Origin: an uncultured Actinomycetes bacterium | Lineage (GTDB): Bacteria; Actinomycetota; Acidimicrobiia; Acidimicrobiales; RAAP-2 | Assembly: GCA_903870905.1 (NCBI GenBank) | Contig: CAIQEU010000039.1 | Coordinates: forward strand, 124,001 to 188,000 | DNA length: 64,000 nucleotides | Direction of reading: 5' to 3' | Shown: one piece after another, positions 1 to 11,445 of the stretch | Numbering within the stretch: the stretch's first letter is position 1 | Layout of the letters: every line of letters begins with the position of its first letter | The notes under the pieces: generated by a model | Told to the model about the DNA's origin: nothing | Databases searched by the model: none | What the model saw: the letters and a program-made list of their open reading frames with translations, nothing else | Made by a program: the position numbers and the translations under genes

Positions 1-1485
<1,485 letters not shown>

Positions 1486-1486
1486 G

Positions 1487-1792
1487 TCAGCCGCCCATCT
1501 CGGAGAGCTCGTCAGCAACAGCACTGTGGCGACGTCGGAAGATCGCCACGACGATGCCGAGTCCGACCACAACTTCTGCAGCAGCCACGACGAGGACGAA
1601 GAACACCGTCGTCTCGCCGCCAACGTCGTTGAGCGATCGAGCGAACGCCACGAGCGCCAAGTTTGCGGCGTTGAGCATCAGCTCAACACACATGAACATC
1701 ACGAGCACATTGCGACGAACGAGGACCCCGAAGGCCCCAATGCCGAACAGCAGCGTCGCCAAGATGATGAACCACGACAGCGGGATACTCAT
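1487..1792 (-). CDS. nuoK: NADH-quinone oxidoreductase subunit K
   Basis: Small membrane subunit of complex I, 101 residues, the usual family length. Three hydrophobic segments lie at about residues 3-22, 28-48 and 58-82. The second carries the conserved Glu in [14 protein letters not shown], part of the central hydrophilic proton path. The start overlaps the nuoJ stop by ATGA, implying coupled translation; nuoL follows one base after its stop. Confidence 0.97.
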   Translation of the reverse strand: MSIPLSWFIILATLLFGIGAFGVLVRRNVLVMFMCVELMLNAANLALVAFARSLNDVGGETTVFFVLVVAAAEVVVGLGIVVAIFRRRHSAVADELSEMGG

Positions 1793-2373
1793 GCCAACTC
1801 CTCCACCTGGGACTCGGCGACGTGGTCGTCAGGGTTGTTGCGTCGAGCGAGCACCACGGCACCAACCACGGCGATGATGAGGAGCCCGGCAGTCGCTTCG
1901 AAAGCGAAGAGGTAGGTCGTGAAGACCGATCGTCCGAGATCAGCCACGTTGCCTGCTCCGCCGTGGAGCATGCCGGTTTGGGTTGCCGGACCAACTTCGA
2001 AGTGGCCAACGAGACCGAGGGCCACGATGGAGGCCATCAAGGCGGTGATCAGCACCGCTGCGAGGGGGCGTTGCCCAACAATGGGTTCGACAGCGAGGTC
2101 CTCCTCGCGGTCCACACCGAGGAACATGATGACGAAGAGGAACAGCACGACAATGGCGCCGGCGTAGACGATGATCTGCACCGCGGCCAAGAAGTCAGCC
2201 TGGAGCTCGATGAAGAGCACCGCGATCCCGAACAAGGTCATCACCAGGCTGAGGGCGGCGTGAACAGGGTTCTTCACCGTCAGAATCGAGACGGCGCCAA
2301 CGAGGCACAACAGCGCGCCGAGGAGGAAGACCAAGAGGTCGGGAATCGCCACGGTGGCGAGGAGCGACGTCAT
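1789..2373 (-). CDS. nuoJ: NADH-quinone oxidoreductase subunit J
   Basis: Membrane subunit of complex I, 194 residues with five predicted membrane helices. The third helix holds the family-typical [19 protein letters not shown], including the Tyr/Gly pi-bulge region that couples quinone chemistry to proton pumping. The start overlaps the nuoI stop and the stop overlaps the nuoK start, both as ATGA. Identification rests on the motif, length and operon position. Confidence 0.97.
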   Translation of the reverse strand: MTSLLATVAIPDLLVFLLGALLCLVGAVSILTVKNPVHAALSLVMTLFGIAVLFIELQADFLAAVQIIVYAGAIVVLFLFVIMFLGVDREEDLAVEPIVGQRPLAAVLITALMASIVALGLVGHFEVGPATQTGMLHGGAGNVADLGRSVFTTYLFAFEATAGLLIIAVVGAVVLARRNNPDDHVAESQVEELA

Positions 2374-3194
2374 GACTTCGCTGCCTTTCGCGCCGCCTTC
2401 TTCGCTGCGAACCGGTTCTTCGTGTCGAGCAACCGCTGCTTGTTGAACTGGGTCTGCTTCTTGGCTCGAGCGATACGACCGTTCATCCCTCGGTGCTCGA
2501 TGTCGATGTCTTCAGGCAGGAGGTGGCCAGGGAGGAGGTCTCGCAGCAACTTCGATCCTGTGGCGGCATCGTCACGGTTCTCGCTCTGTCCACCCTCGCC
2601 GACGCGCACGCCGTAGCCGAGCTCGCCAGACCACTGGGGAATGCCTTCGTAGGCAGCGCTGCCTGCCGGAGCCGTAGCCCGCATCCACCCGGAGGTCATC
2701 TCGTCGTCGCCAGGGCGCCAGTCTTCCCACGGCATCTTCTGTGGACGGCCTTCGTCGTCGACGACGAGTTCGGTCTTCGTGTAGATCGCGTCGGATCGGT
2801 TCGTGAAGGAGAACTCGAACATCTTCGAATCGGTGATGGCCTCCGTCGGGCAGGCTTCGACGCACATCATGCAGTTGATGCAGCGCAGGTAGTTGATCTC
2901 GTAGACGAAGCCGTATCGCTCACCAGGAGAGACCGGGTGGTCTGGTGGATTGTCGAGTCCACGGACGTAGATGCACTTCGCCGGGCACACACCAGCACAG
3001 AGCTCACAGCCAATGCACTTCTCCATGCCGTCCTCGTACCGGTTGAGGACGTGGCGGCCGTGTTGGCGGGGCTGCTTCGGCTTCTTCTCGTCGGGGTACT
3101 GGAACGTCACTCGTGGTCGAGTGAGGTGTCGGATCGTTAGGTTGAAGCCCCCGAAGAACGAGAGGTCTTCACGCAGGTCAGCGAGGAATCCCAC
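2370..3194 (-). CDS. nuoI: NADH-quinone oxidoreductase subunit I, 2x[4Fe-4S], long basic C-terminus
   Basis: Peripheral arm subunit carrying clusters N6a and N6b near the quinone site. Two classic ferredoxin motifs are present: Cys60/63/66/70 (CIGCELCAGVCP) and Cys105/108/111/115 (CINCMMCVEACP). The protein has 274 residues, whereas typical NuoI has about 160-210. The extra sequence is a C-terminal tail of about 90 residues ending in a strongly basic Lys/Arg/Ala helix-like segment. The start is GTG, sharing its first G with the nuoH TAG stop. The tail may pair with the acidic tail of NuoH (see findings). Confidence 0.95.
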   Translation of the reverse strand: MGFLADLREDLSFFGGFNLTIRHLTRPRVTFQYPDEKKPKQPRQHGRHVLNRYEDGMEKCIGCELCAGVCPAKCIYVRGLDNPPDHPVSPGERYGFVYEINYLRCINCMMCVEACPTEAITDSKMFEFSFTNRSDAIYTKTELVVDDEGRPQKMPWEDWRPGDDEMTSGWMRATAPAGSAAYEGIPQWSGELGYGVRVGEGGQSENRDDAATGSKLLRDLLPGHLLPEDIDIEHRGMNGRIARAKKQTQFNKQRLLDTKNRFAAKKAARKAAKS

Positions 3195-4474
3195 TACGCC
3201 TCCACCTCCTCATCACTGTCTGCATCCTCATCGGATTCGTCCATTTCCCAGTCCTCATCACCATCGGTGATGTGGCGAAGTTCCCATCCCGGAAGCGGTC
3301 GCTGCCCAATGGTGGGCAGGACGGCGTCGTCGGCCAACTCGCGCTCAGCACCGAGCTCGAAGGCCCAGGTGAGGCCCGACCACCCGAGCACGACTGCCGC
3401 CAAGGCAACGAGGGCCCAGCGCCACGAAATGATGGCAGCGGCGACGAGGAGCATCCAGGCGAGCGATAGCGGAATCAACTTCTTCCATCCAAGGTCCATC
3501 AACTGGTCGTAGCGCATGCGGGGCAGCGCCGCTCGGAACCAGATGTACATGAAGCAGAAGGCCACGACCTTGGCCGTGAACCACAGAATCGGGAACACCC
3601 ACCGCAGGTGCGGAATGTTCGGAATGGGTCCAGCAGGACCGCCGAAGAACAACGTCACCATCACCGCAGACATCGTGATGGTGTTCATGAACTCGGCCAA
3701 GTAGAACAAGGCGAAGCGAATCGACGAGTACTCGGTGTTGAAACCACCGACGAGCTCAGAGTCCGCTTCGACGACGTCGAAGGGGGGACGGTTGAGCTCT
3801 GCAGTCGCAGCAATCAAGAACAGCACGAAGGGCACGATGCCCGTTCGAATCAGGTTCCAGTGCCAGAAGGCGCCACCTTGTGCGTTGACGATGTCCCGAG
3901 TCGACAGGCTGTTGCAGAGCAGCAGCACGGTCACCACATTCATGCCGAGCGCAGCTTCGTAGGACACCATCTGGGCAGAGGCACGCACCGAACTCATGAG
4001 CGGGTACTTCGAACCCGACGCCCAACCGGCCAACATCACGCCGTACACCGCGATCCCCGAACAGGCGAGAACCAGGAGGATGCCCATGGGCGGGTCGGCA
4101 ACTTGGAGTTGGAAGGTGTGGTGGGCAATCGTCACCATCCCACCAACGGGGATCACGGCGAAGATCAAGAACGCCGGCACCACCACGAGGTACGGGGCCA
4201 ACTTGAAGACGAACCGATCCGATTCCGCTGGGATCAGGTCTTCCTTGAAGAACAACTTGATACCGTCAGCGAGGGTTTGGAGCAAGCCCCATGGGCCAAC
4301 GCGGTTCGGCCCAATGCGACTCTGCATGTCAGAGATCGCCTTGCGTTCAAACCAAATCATCATTGTGACCGCGCCCATGAGGACGGCGAACGCAACGACG
4401 ACTTTGATCAGGACAATGAGGAACACCGCGAGGGTGAGCCCACTGCCGGAGAAGAGCGGGTCTGCAGCGGTCAC
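3194..4474 (-). CDS. nuoH: NADH-quinone oxidoreductase subunit H, acidic C-terminal tail
   Basis: Membrane subunit forming the quinone chamber of complex I. Family hallmarks visible: FERKAISDMQSRIGPNRVGP near residue 45, the AELNRPPFDVVEADSELVGG loop, and a conserved FRAALPRMRYDQLMDLGWK segment near the end of the core. About eight to nine hydrophobic segments. Length is 426 residues against about 325-400 normally. The last 60 residues form a soluble tail ending in a run rich in Asp and Glu. GTG start overlapping the nuoG stop as GTGA. Confidence 0.96.
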   Translation of the reverse strand: MTAADPLFSGSGLTLAVFLIVLIKVVVAFAVLMGAVTMMIWFERKAISDMQSRIGPNRVGPWGLLQTLADGIKLFFKEDLIPAESDRFVFKLAPYLVVVPAFLIFAVIPVGGMVTIAHHTFQLQVADPPMGILLVLACSGIAVYGVMLAGWASGSKYPLMSSVRASAQMVSYEAALGMNVVTVLLLCNSLSTRDIVNAQGGAFWHWNLIRTGIVPFVLFLIAATAELNRPPFDVVEADSELVGGFNTEYSSIRFALFYLAEFMNTITMSAVMVTLFFGGPAGPIPNIPHLRWVFPILWFTAKVVAFCFMYIWFRAALPRMRYDQLMDLGWKKLIPLSLAWMLLVAAAIISWRWALVALAAVVLGWSGLTWAFELGAERELADDAVLPTIGQRPLPGWELRHITDGDEDWEMDESDEDADSDEEVEA

Positions 4475-7128
4475 CTGGTCTCCATCCTCACGTCGGTCAC
4501 CACGGCCGAAGCGTCGATGAGTGACGCTGCAGCATTGCCGGCATGGTCAGCAGTTGCGTGGTTGAAGCTGAGCACTGCGGTCCCCTTGATGACGGTCTTG
4601 TCCGAAATGGCAGGGAGGTCGAGGTGCGCCGCCGCCGATCGGAGCCGAACCACGGTCCCACTGGCAACGCCGAGGCGATCGAGCGCTGAGGGGTGGACTT
4701 TGACCGTGGCACCGTCAACGAGCGGAGCGAGCGACGGTGAGTTGGTGACCGTTGCGCCGCCGTCGTAGAGGCGACGCTGCACCGTGAGGCGAAGGGCGTA
4801 CCCATCGGGACCCGGCACGCTCACAGCCTCAGGGATCGCCGCCAGCAGCGCGGCGCCACCAGATGCGGGCGCTCCCTCGGGCAGCGACGCCTGTTCCGTT
4901 CCGAGCGGACGGGCGGGAACCGCCTTCACGCCAGGGAATGCCGTCGGGTCGAGCGGCTGGGCGCCGTGAATTGGCGAGGAGCCGACCGGGATGATGATTC
5001 CGTCACCACTCGCACCTGCGAGGAGCTGCGCCGAAAGTCCGCGGTGGCTCGGGGCCAGAGCGGCGATCTCTGCGGCGAAGGCGTCGACGGTCTCGAGACC
5101 GAGGTCGGCTCCGAGTGCATCGGCGAGCGCAGTGGCAATGGTCCAGTCCGACCACGCCTGACCAGGAGCGGCCACTGCGGGGGCGAGGACAGAAACCCGA
5201 CCCTCGACGTTCGTCGTCGTGCCGGTTCGCTCATTGGCAACCGTGACGGGGAGGACGATGTCGGCCTGCGCCGTCGTTGCGGTGTGGTGGCCGCTCACGA
5301 CGATGGTGGTCGTCGCCTTCGCAAGTCCAGCAGCCGCCAACGCGCCGTCAGGCAGATCGGTCAACGGGTCCGAACCGAGGAGCACGAGCACCGACGGGGC
5401 ACCTGCTGCTCCGGTCGCTAGGGCCCGCAGTTGCTCGACGGTGCTCAGTCCAGTGGCCGACGGGGTGGTCGCCCAGGTCCCGGCGTAGCGAGACTGCCCC
5501 TCAGCGAGCGTGACCCGCCCAGGGAGGAAGCCCGGCGTCAGTCCGAGGTCCAGCGCTCCACGCACGTTGGCCCGGCGGAGTCCGACGAGGAAGGTGGCTT
5601 CAGGGAAGGCGCCGGCGATCCGCTTGGCCGCAGCAGCGGTCAACGTTCCGTCTTCTGCGAGGTTCTCGCGTCCAACGATGACCACGAGACCCTTGCCACC
5701 GTGCGGCAAGGCTGCCTTCGCTGCCTCGAGGGCAGCAGGGTCGAACGAGAGCCCCTCAGGGTGATTGCGCAGCTGCGCAGCTTGGACATCGTCGCCGCAC
5801 AGCATGCGCACGACAGCGTCGGTGTCGCCAGAGCGAACGGCGAGTGCAGAATGCGCAATCGACGTCACGCTGTCGGGGTGCTGGTGGATTTGGACAATTG
5901 GAGTACCCCGGTGGGCTGCTTCACGCAGCCGAAGGAACAGCACCGGCAACTCTTCACTCAGATCACCGGTGATCGTCAGAACCGCATTCGCGGTGTCGAG
6001 ATCGAGGATGGTCGCAGCGGGAAGACCGAAGACCAGTGATGCGGGCAGACCGTCGTCGAGTTGCGCGTCGACCGAGTCGGTGCCGATGATCCCCTTGGCC
6101 AACTTGACCCAGGCGTAGGCACCCTCGTTGGTGAACTGTGCTCCACCGATCACGCCAACCGCCGATCCAGCGGTCGAGAGGGCAGCAGCCGCTGCACTGA
6201 GCGCTTCGCTCCAGGTCACCGGGACGAGCTCGCCGTTCTTCTTGAGCATGGGGGTGGTGACCCGACCTGGCTCAGAGTCGGCGTCGTGCGCACCAGTCAC
6301 GGCCTCAAAGCCGAAACGTCCCTTGTCGCACAGCCAACCATGCGAGACCTCTCCATCCACGCCGAGGACTCGGGTCAGGCGGTCTTGCGAGGATTGGACG
6401 GCAACCCGGCAACCAACGCTGCAACCCGTGCACGTTGACTCCGCTTGGTCCAAGTCCCAGGGTCGAGCAGCGAAACGGTAGGGCTTAGCCGTGAGCGCAC
6501 CCACTGGGCAGATTTGCACGGTGTTGCCCGAGAAGTGCGACGTGAACGGCTCAGTCGGGAAGGGAGCAACTTCCACCAAGTCACCACGTCCGGAGAAGGC
6601 GATTTGGGCCTCACCGGCTACTTCAGCGGCGAAGCGCGTGCACCGGGAACACTGGATGCAGCGCTCACGGTCGAGGAGCACGAGGTCAGAAATTGGCACC
6701 GGCTTCTCGAAGTGGCGCTTCTCTTCAATGAAGCGACTCTCGCCGGGACCGTAGGCCAAGGTCTGGTCTTGGAGGGGGCACTCGCCGCCCTTGTCACAGA
6801 CCGGGCAGTCGAGGGGGTGGTTGGCGAGGAGGAACTCTAAGACGCCGTCTTGGGCCTTCTTCACCTTCTCCGAATCGGTGCGTACGACCATGCCATCGGA
6901 TGGCGCGATGTAGCACGACGGCATGAGCGTGGTCCCTCGTGGGCCTTCGACTTCAACGAGGCACATCCGGCAGACGCCGACGGGCTCCATGCGCGGGTGG
7001 TAGCAAAAGCGCGGGATGTAGGTCCCCGAACGCTCTGCTGCAGCGATGAGCATCTCGCCCTTGTTCGCTTCGACCTCGCGGCCGTCGAGGGTGAACCGGA
7101 TGGTGACCGGCGTCGCGTCATCGGCCAT
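4471..7128 (-). CDS. nuoG: NADH-quinone oxidoreductase subunit G
   Basis: Large iron-sulfur subunit of the NADH module, 885 residues from the ATG at 7128. The frame stays open upstream, but that part lies inside nuoF and looks non-native. N-terminal [2Fe-2S] ligands Cys42/53/56/72; the His/Cys N5 motif HPLDCPVCDKGGECPLQ near residues 104-117; then CIQCSRC and CPVGALT for the next [4Fe-4S] cluster. A further CTGCSVGC plus GWLCDKGRF would bind the optional N7 cluster found in some bacteria. The rest is a molybdopterin-oxidoreductase-like domain. It overlaps the nuoF stop by 11 bases. Confidence 0.95.
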   Translation of the reverse strand: MADDATPVTIRFTLDGREVEANKGEMLIAAAERSGTYIPRFCYHPRMEPVGVCRMCLVEVEGPRGTTLMPSCYIAPSDGMVVRTDSEKVKKAQDGVLEFLLANHPLDCPVCDKGGECPLQDQTLAYGPGESRFIEEKRHFEKPVPISDLVLLDRERCIQCSRCTRFAAEVAGEAQIAFSGRGDLVEVAPFPTEPFTSHFSGNTVQICPVGALTAKPYRFAARPWDLDQAESTCTGCSVGCRVAVQSSQDRLTRVLGVDGEVSHGWLCDKGRFGFEAVTGAHDADSEPGRVTTPMLKKNGELVPVTWSEALSAAAAALSTAGSAVGVIGGAQFTNEGAYAWVKLAKGIIGTDSVDAQLDDGLPASLVFGLPAATILDLDTANAVLTITGDLSEELPVLFLRLREAAHRGTPIVQIHQHPDSVTSIAHSALAVRSGDTDAVVRMLCGDDVQAAQLRNHPEGLSFDPAALEAAKAALPHGGKGLVVIVGRENLAEDGTLTAAAAKRIAGAFPEATFLVGLRRANVRGALDLGLTPGFLPGRVTLAEGQSRYAGTWATTPSATGLSTVEQLRALATGAAGAPSVLVLLGSDPLTDLPDGALAAAGLAKATTTIVVSGHHTATTAQADIVLPVTVANERTGTTTNVEGRVSVLAPAVAAPGQAWSDWTIATALADALGADLGLETVDAFAAEIAALAPSHRGLSAQLLAGASGDGIIIPVGSSPIHGAQPLDPTAFPGVKAVPARPLGTEQASLPEGAPASGGAALLAAIPEAVSVPGPDGYALRLTVQRRLYDGGATVTNSPSLAPLVDGATVKVHPSALDRLGVASGTVVRLRSAAAHLDLPAISDKTVIKGTAVLSFNHATADHAGNAAASLIDASAVVTDVRMETR

Positions 7129-8413
7129 GGCGGCAGCCTCCGTCGTGGACGTGGGCGATGAACTCCTCGCGGAAGCGGGAGATCGCTGAGTGGATAGAAC
7201 TCGGAATCGACGGACCGAGCACGCAGATCGTGGTCTGCTGCGGGGGCCAGGTGAGACCAGGAGCGATGTTGTCACAGAGGTCGAGGAGCAGATCAACGTC
7301 CTCCATGCGACCGCCACCGTGCTCCAAGCGGTAGAGCACCCGCTCGAGCCATCCCGAACCTTCACGGCAGGGGGTGCACTGGCCGCAGGACTCACGAGAG
7401 AAGAACTTGGTAATCCGCCACGCAGCACGAACCATGCAGCGCGTCTCGTCCATGACGACGATGGAGCCCGATCCGAGCATGGAGTTCTTGGCGGCAACCT
7501 CGTCTTGGCCGAGCGGGGTGTCCAAGTCCTCAGGGAAGAACCACGGAGCACTCACCCCACCGGGGATGATGGCCTTGACGGCCTTGCCACCACGAACTCC
7601 GCCGCCGAGCTCTGGACGCTCGATGAGGTCACGGAACGTCGACTTCACCATCTCGACTTCGAACACGCCCGGGCGCTCCACGTCGCCGGAGAGCGCGAAC
7701 AGGCGCGTGCCCGTTGAGCGGCCCTCACCGAGGGCGGCGAACGCTGCGCCACCGTTGGACACGATCCACGGCAGGTTCGACACGGTCTCCACGTTGTTCA
7801 CCACCGTTGGCTCGCCGTAGAGACCAATCGCCGCTGGGAAGAAGGGTGGCTTGATGCGCGGGAAGCCGCGCTTGCCTTCGAGGGACTCGAGGAGGGCCGT
7901 CTCTTCGCCACAGATGTAGGCACCAGCACCAGGGTGCACCACGAGGTCGAGGGAGAATCCGGATCCAAAGATGTTGCGCCCGAGCGCACCGTGGGCGTAG
8001 GCCTCGTTGATGGCCTGGGTCACCCGCTCGAGTCCGAGGGCGAATTCTCCCCGGATGAAGATGAACGCCTGGGTGACTTGGAGCGCGTAGGCAGCGATGA
8101 TCACGCCCTCGACGAGTTGGTGCGGGTCGCGCTCGATCAGGTAGTGATCCTTGAACGTCGCCGGCTCCGATTCGTCACCGTTGATGACGAGGTAGGTGGT
8201 GGGGTTCTTGCGGAGCATCGACCACTTGCGGCCGGCGGGGAATCCGGCGCCACCTCGACCGAGGAGTGAGGCGGCGTCGACTTCAGCGCAAACAGCTTCC
8301 GGCGTCATCGAGAGCGCCTTCTTCAAGCCCTCGTAGGCACCAGTGGCGAGTGCTCGCTCAATAGTGAAACTGTCGTCGAATGCACGACGTGCGGTGACGA
8401 TGGTGGTGCTCAC
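7118..8413 (-). CDS. nuoF: NADH-quinone oxidoreductase subunit F, NADH/FMN-binding
   Basis: Binds NADH and FMN and is the electron entry point of complex I; 431 residues, normal length. The FMN/NADH glycine-rich motif GRGGAGFPAGRKW lies near residue 52, the GAGAYICGEETALLESLEG segment near residue 165, and the [4Fe-4S] N3 ligands in ESCGQCTPCREGSGW plus a later Cys in TTICVLGPS. The start is GTG, overlapping the nuoE stop as GTGA. Confidence 0.97.
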   Translation of the reverse strand: MSTTIVTARRAFDDSFTIERALATGAYEGLKKALSMTPEAVCAEVDAASLLGRGGAGFPAGRKWSMLRKNPTTYLVINGDESEPATFKDHYLIERDPHQLVEGVIIAAYALQVTQAFIFIRGEFALGLERVTQAINEAYAHGALGRNIFGSGFSLDLVVHPGAGAYICGEETALLESLEGKRGFPRIKPPFFPAAIGLYGEPTVVNNVETVSNLPWIVSNGGAAFAALGEGRSTGTRLFALSGDVERPGVFEVEMVKSTFRDLIERPELGGGVRGGKAVKAIIPGGVSAPWFFPEDLDTPLGQDEVAAKNSMLGSGSIVVMDETRCMVRAAWRITKFFSRESCGQCTPCREGSGWLERVLYRLEHGGGRMEDVDLLLDLCDNIAPGLTWPPQQTTICVLGPSIPSSIHSAISRFREEFIAHVHDGGCRHGR

Positions 8414-9027
8414 TTGGACCCTTCCATCCGTGCAGCTTGGGCCGCGCCCGCAGCAGCACGCTCCTCAGCAATGACGTCCTTCGGCACCTGCAGGCCAACG
8501 GTGCGCTCGACGCGAATGAGGGTTCCATGGCTCGGAATCTCATCGACTCGCCCACCTGCCGCGAGCTCATCAAGCAAGGCATCGAGGGCTTCAGGGGTCG
8601 TCGTGCGAACGAATCGATGGTTGACCTGCACGCAGGGAGCGATGTCGCAGTCGGCGAGGCATTCGGTCTCTTCCAAGGTGAAGAGTCCGTCGGTGGTGGT
8701 CCCGCCAACGGCGCAGCCGAGGCGCTGCTCAGCATGCTCGAGGAGGTCATCGCCACCGGCCAGCATGCAGGCGATGTTGGTGCAGATGCCAACGACGTAC
8801 TTGCCAACGGGATCGGTGTGGAGCATGTCGTAGAACGTGGCCGTCCCGCGGACTTCTGCTGCGGTCACCTCGCAGAGCTCGCCGATCTCGACCATGGCCG
8901 CTTCGGTCAAGTAGCCGTCCTGGCCTTGTGCGAGGTGGCACAAGGGGATCAACGCAGAACGCTTCTTCGGGTAGAGCGCAACGGTGGCTTCGGCCTTCGC
9001 CCGCAGCGCAGGACTGAAGTGACTCAT
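8410..9027 (-). CDS. nuoE: NADH-quinone oxidoreductase subunit E, thioredoxin-like [2Fe-2S]
   Basis: Small iron-sulfur subunit of the NADH module, holding cluster N1a. The thioredoxin-like ferredoxin ligands follow the C-x4-C (CTNIAC) and C-x3-C (CLADC) pattern. The protein has 205 residues; about 35 residues after the conserved domain are alanine-rich and variable. Overlaps nuoD by ATGA and nuoF by GTGA. Confidence 0.96.
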   Translation of the reverse strand: MSHFSPALRAKAEATVALYPKKRSALIPLCHLAQGQDGYLTEAAMVEIGELCEVTAAEVRGTATFYDMLHTDPVGKYVVGICTNIACMLAGGDDLLEHAEQRLGCAVGGTTTDGLFTLEETECLADCDIAPCVQVNHRFVRTTTPEALDALLDELAAGGRVDEIPSHGTLIRVERTVGLQVPKDVIAEERAAAGAAQAARMEGSK

Positions 9028-10382
9028 CGGTCAACCTCTCCCATAACCGGGTCCACCGAAGAAATCACGGCGACCGCGTCGGACAAGAGCCCGCCACGCA
9101 TGAGGAGCGGCAGGGCTTGGAGATTCACGAAACTCGGACCACGCATGTGGAGTCGGTAGGGCTTGGAACCGCCATCGGAGGCGATGTAGCAGCCCAGTTC
9201 ACCACGTGGGGACTCAATGGCCACGTACACCTCGCCTTCGGGCACGGTGAAGCCTTCGGTGAAGACCTTGAAGTGGTGGATGAGTGCTTCCATTGACTGG
9301 TCGATGCGACCACGCGGCGGCGGGGTGACCTTGGCGTTCTGCACCCGGTAGTCACCACGCGGCATCGCTGCGAGGAGTTGGCGGACGATCTTCACCGACT
9401 CGCGAATCTCGTTGAGACGGATGGAGTAGCGGTCGAAGTTGTCGCCGTAGGTGCCGACGATGACGTCGAAGTCGACGGCGTCGTACGCGCAGTACGGCAT
9501 GGTGCGACGAAGGTCCCACGGCACACCGGTCGAACGGAGGAGCGGTCCCGTCACCGAGAGAGCGAGCGCCTCTTCGGCGGTCAGATTGCCGATGCCTTCC
9601 ATACGCTGGCGGAAGATCGTCTGACCAGTGAGGAGCTGGTCGTACTCGTAGCTCCTCGTCTCGACGGTGTTGCAGATGACCTCAACGTCGTCTTCCCAGC
9701 CGTCGGGGAGATCGGCCGCCACACCACCAGGGCGAATGTAGTTGTGGTTCATCCGAACGCCGGTGGTCTTCTCGAAGAACGACAGGATCATCTCGCGCTC
9801 ACGGAAGCCGTAGATCATCATCGAGGTCGAACCCATGTCCATACCGTTCGTCGCCATCCACATGAGGTGCGAGGAAATCCGGTTGAGCTCGGTCATGAGC
9901 ATGCGGATGTAGGTGGCTCGGGCGGGAATCTCCACGCCGAGGAGGGCTTCGGTTGCCAAGGAGAACGCCAGCTCTTGGTAGAGCGGGGCCAGGTAGTCCA
10001 TGCGGGTGACGTTGGTGGAACCTTGGATGAACGCCAGGTCTTCAGCCTGTTTCTCCATGCCGGTGTGGAGGTAGCCAATGATCGGCTTGGTGCGGAGCAC
10101 GACTTCACCGTCGAGCTCGAGCATGAGGCGCAGCACACCATGGGTCGATGGGTGCTGCGGGCCCATGTTGATGATCATCGTCTCGTCGTCGGAGCGCTCA
10201 ATGTCGATCTGCGTCGGGTCAATGATTGGACCCTCGGGGAGGCGCAGGACGGCACCGACCTCGCGGCCGAGTTCTTCGGGGGACGTCTTCGATCGCTCGA
10301 AGAGTTCCTGGGAACCTTCTGAGGTCTCCTCGGTTGGCCACAGGGGGCGCTCAACCGCTGTCACGTTCTTGGTTTCGTCCAT
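9024..10382 (-). CDS. nuoD: NADH-quinone oxidoreductase subunit D, 49-kDa type
   Basis: Quinone-site subunit related to the large subunit of [NiFe] hydrogenases but without metal. Conserved stretches include MGPQHPSTHGVLRLMLELDGE near residue 72 (holding the quinone-headgroup His), GYLHTGMEKQAE and the C-terminal SVDPVMGEVDR. Length is 452 residues; about 60 N-terminal residues precede the conserved core and are charged and poorly conserved. It starts three bases after the nuoC stop. Confidence 0.97.
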   Translation of the reverse strand: MDETKNVTAVERPLWPTEETSEGSQELFERSKTSPEELGREVGAVLRLPEGPIIDPTQIDIERSDDETMIINMGPQHPSTHGVLRLMLELDGEVVLRTKPIIGYLHTGMEKQAEDLAFIQGSTNVTRMDYLAPLYQELAFSLATEALLGVEIPARATYIRMLMTELNRISSHLMWMATNGMDMGSTSMMIYGFREREMILSFFEKTTGVRMNHNYIRPGGVAADLPDGWEDDVEVICNTVETRSYEYDQLLTGQTIFRQRMEGIGNLTAEEALALSVTGPLLRSTGVPWDLRRTMPYCAYDAVDFDVIVGTYGDNFDRYSIRLNEIRESVKIVRQLLAAMPRGDYRVQNAKVTPPPRGRIDQSMEALIHHFKVFTEGFTVPEGEVYVAIESPRGELGCYIASDGGSKPYRLHMRGPSFVNLQALPLLMRGGLLSDAVAVISSVDPVMGEVDR

Positions 10383-10385
10383 GAC

Positions 10386-10886
10386 CTACCTCGGACCCGG
10401 CGTCGACTTGAACTGCACGGGGACCCGGCCGATGCCGTAGTCCTTGCGCAGGGGGTGCCCTTCCCACTCCTCGGGGAGCAAGATGCGGCTGAGATCGGGG
10501 TGGCCGGCGAAGCGCACGCCGAGGAGGTCGAACGCCTCACGTTCCATGGCTTCGGTGCCGGGGTAGAGGTCGTAGAGCGAGTCGACGACAGGGTCGGCTG
10601 CAGGAACCTGCACCCGGAGGCGAACCCGCTGCCGCTTCGACATCGACAGCAAGTTGAGGACCACTTCGAACCGCTCGCCGACGACGCCAACGGGCAGCGA
10701 CCGCGTCGGGAAGGTGAGGTAGTCAACAGCACACAGGTCGGCGGCCATCTCAAAGCCATCAGCCTTGAGTGCAGCAACGACGGCGCGGAAATCGCTCCGG
10801 GGAACGAAGGCAATCGTCGCGACGCCCACCCCATCGGTGGATGGGTACGGCTCGAGCGCTGCTGGAGGGGTGATGACGCTCGTCAT
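10386..10886 (-). CDS. nuoC: NADH-quinone oxidoreductase subunit C, 30-kDa type
   Basis: Structural subunit of the complex I connecting module, 166 residues. The signature lies near the C-terminus: [20 protein letters not shown] followed by [11 protein letters not shown]. Nothing indicates a NuoCD fusion: nuoD is separate. The start overlaps the nuoB stop as ATGA. Confidence 0.96.
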   Translation of the reverse strand: MTSVITPPAALEPYPSTDGVGVATIAFVPRSDFRAVVAALKADGFEMAADLCAVDYLTFPTRSLPVGVVGERFEVVLNLLSMSKRQRVRLRVQVPAADPVVDSLYDLYPGTEAMEREAFDLLGVRFAGHPDLSRILLPEEWEGHPLRKDYGIGRVPVQFKSTPGPR

Positions 10887-11440
10887 GACGGACGCGACAC
10901 CCGAACAGCCCCAGGAACTTCAGGGACCCACGGGGCGGAGTCAAGTACCGGGATTGGCTCAGCTCCACGACGTCGGGTGATCTCTCCGCTGCGAACCTTC
11001 TCGTGCAACGTGAGGATTGCGTGCATGAGCGTCTCGGGGGTAGGGGGGCACCCGGGGGCGTAGACGTCGACCGGCACGATCTGGTCGACACCCTGCACCA
11101 CGGCGTAGTTGTTGAACATACCGCCCGAGGATGCGCATACGCCCATAGCGATGACCCACTTGGGCTCCATCATCTGGTCGTAGACCTGGCGGAGCACCGG
11201 TGCCATCTTCTGACTCACTCGACCGGCCACGATCATGAGGTCGGCCTGGCGAGGCGAGTTCCGGAACACCTCCATGCCGAAGCGGGCGAGGTCGAAGTCC
11301 GCTGCCCCAGAGGACATCATCTCAATGGCGCAGCAGGCGAGGCCGAAGGTCGCTGGCCACATCGACGAGCGACGAGCCCACTTGACGAGATCCTCAAGCT
11401 GGCCCGTGAGGAAGTTGTGGGGAAGGTCTTCAAGTCCCAT
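10883..11440 (-). CDS. nuoB: NADH-quinone oxidoreductase subunit B, N2 cluster
   Basis: Carries cluster N2, the last iron-sulfur centre before quinone. Ligands Cys36/Cys37 (ACCAIEMM), Cys102 (GVCASSG) and Cys131 (PGCPPTPE) are all present. I chose the ATG at 11440 (185 residues, [10 protein letters not shown]), which matches the usual family start and lies 5 bases after the nuoA stop. An in-frame ATG at 11551 would overlap nuoA by over 100 bases and is rejected. Confidence 0.95.
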   Translation of the reverse strand: MGLEDLPHNFLTGQLEDLVKWARRSSMWPATFGLACCAIEMMSSGAADFDLARFGMEVFRNSPRQADLMIVAGRVSQKMAPVLRQVYDQMMEPKWVIAMGVCASSGGMFNNYAVVQGVDQIVPVDVYAPGCPPTPETLMHAILTLHEKVRSGEITRRRGAEPIPVLDSAPWVPEVPGAVRVSRPS

Positions 11441-11445
11441 CTGCC

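Noticed and set aside
7129-7551. 141-codon N-terminal extension of nuoG
   Set aside because: Falls inside nuoF, is Arg/Ser-rich and lacks family similarity; the ATG at 7128 gives a standard NuoG N-terminus.
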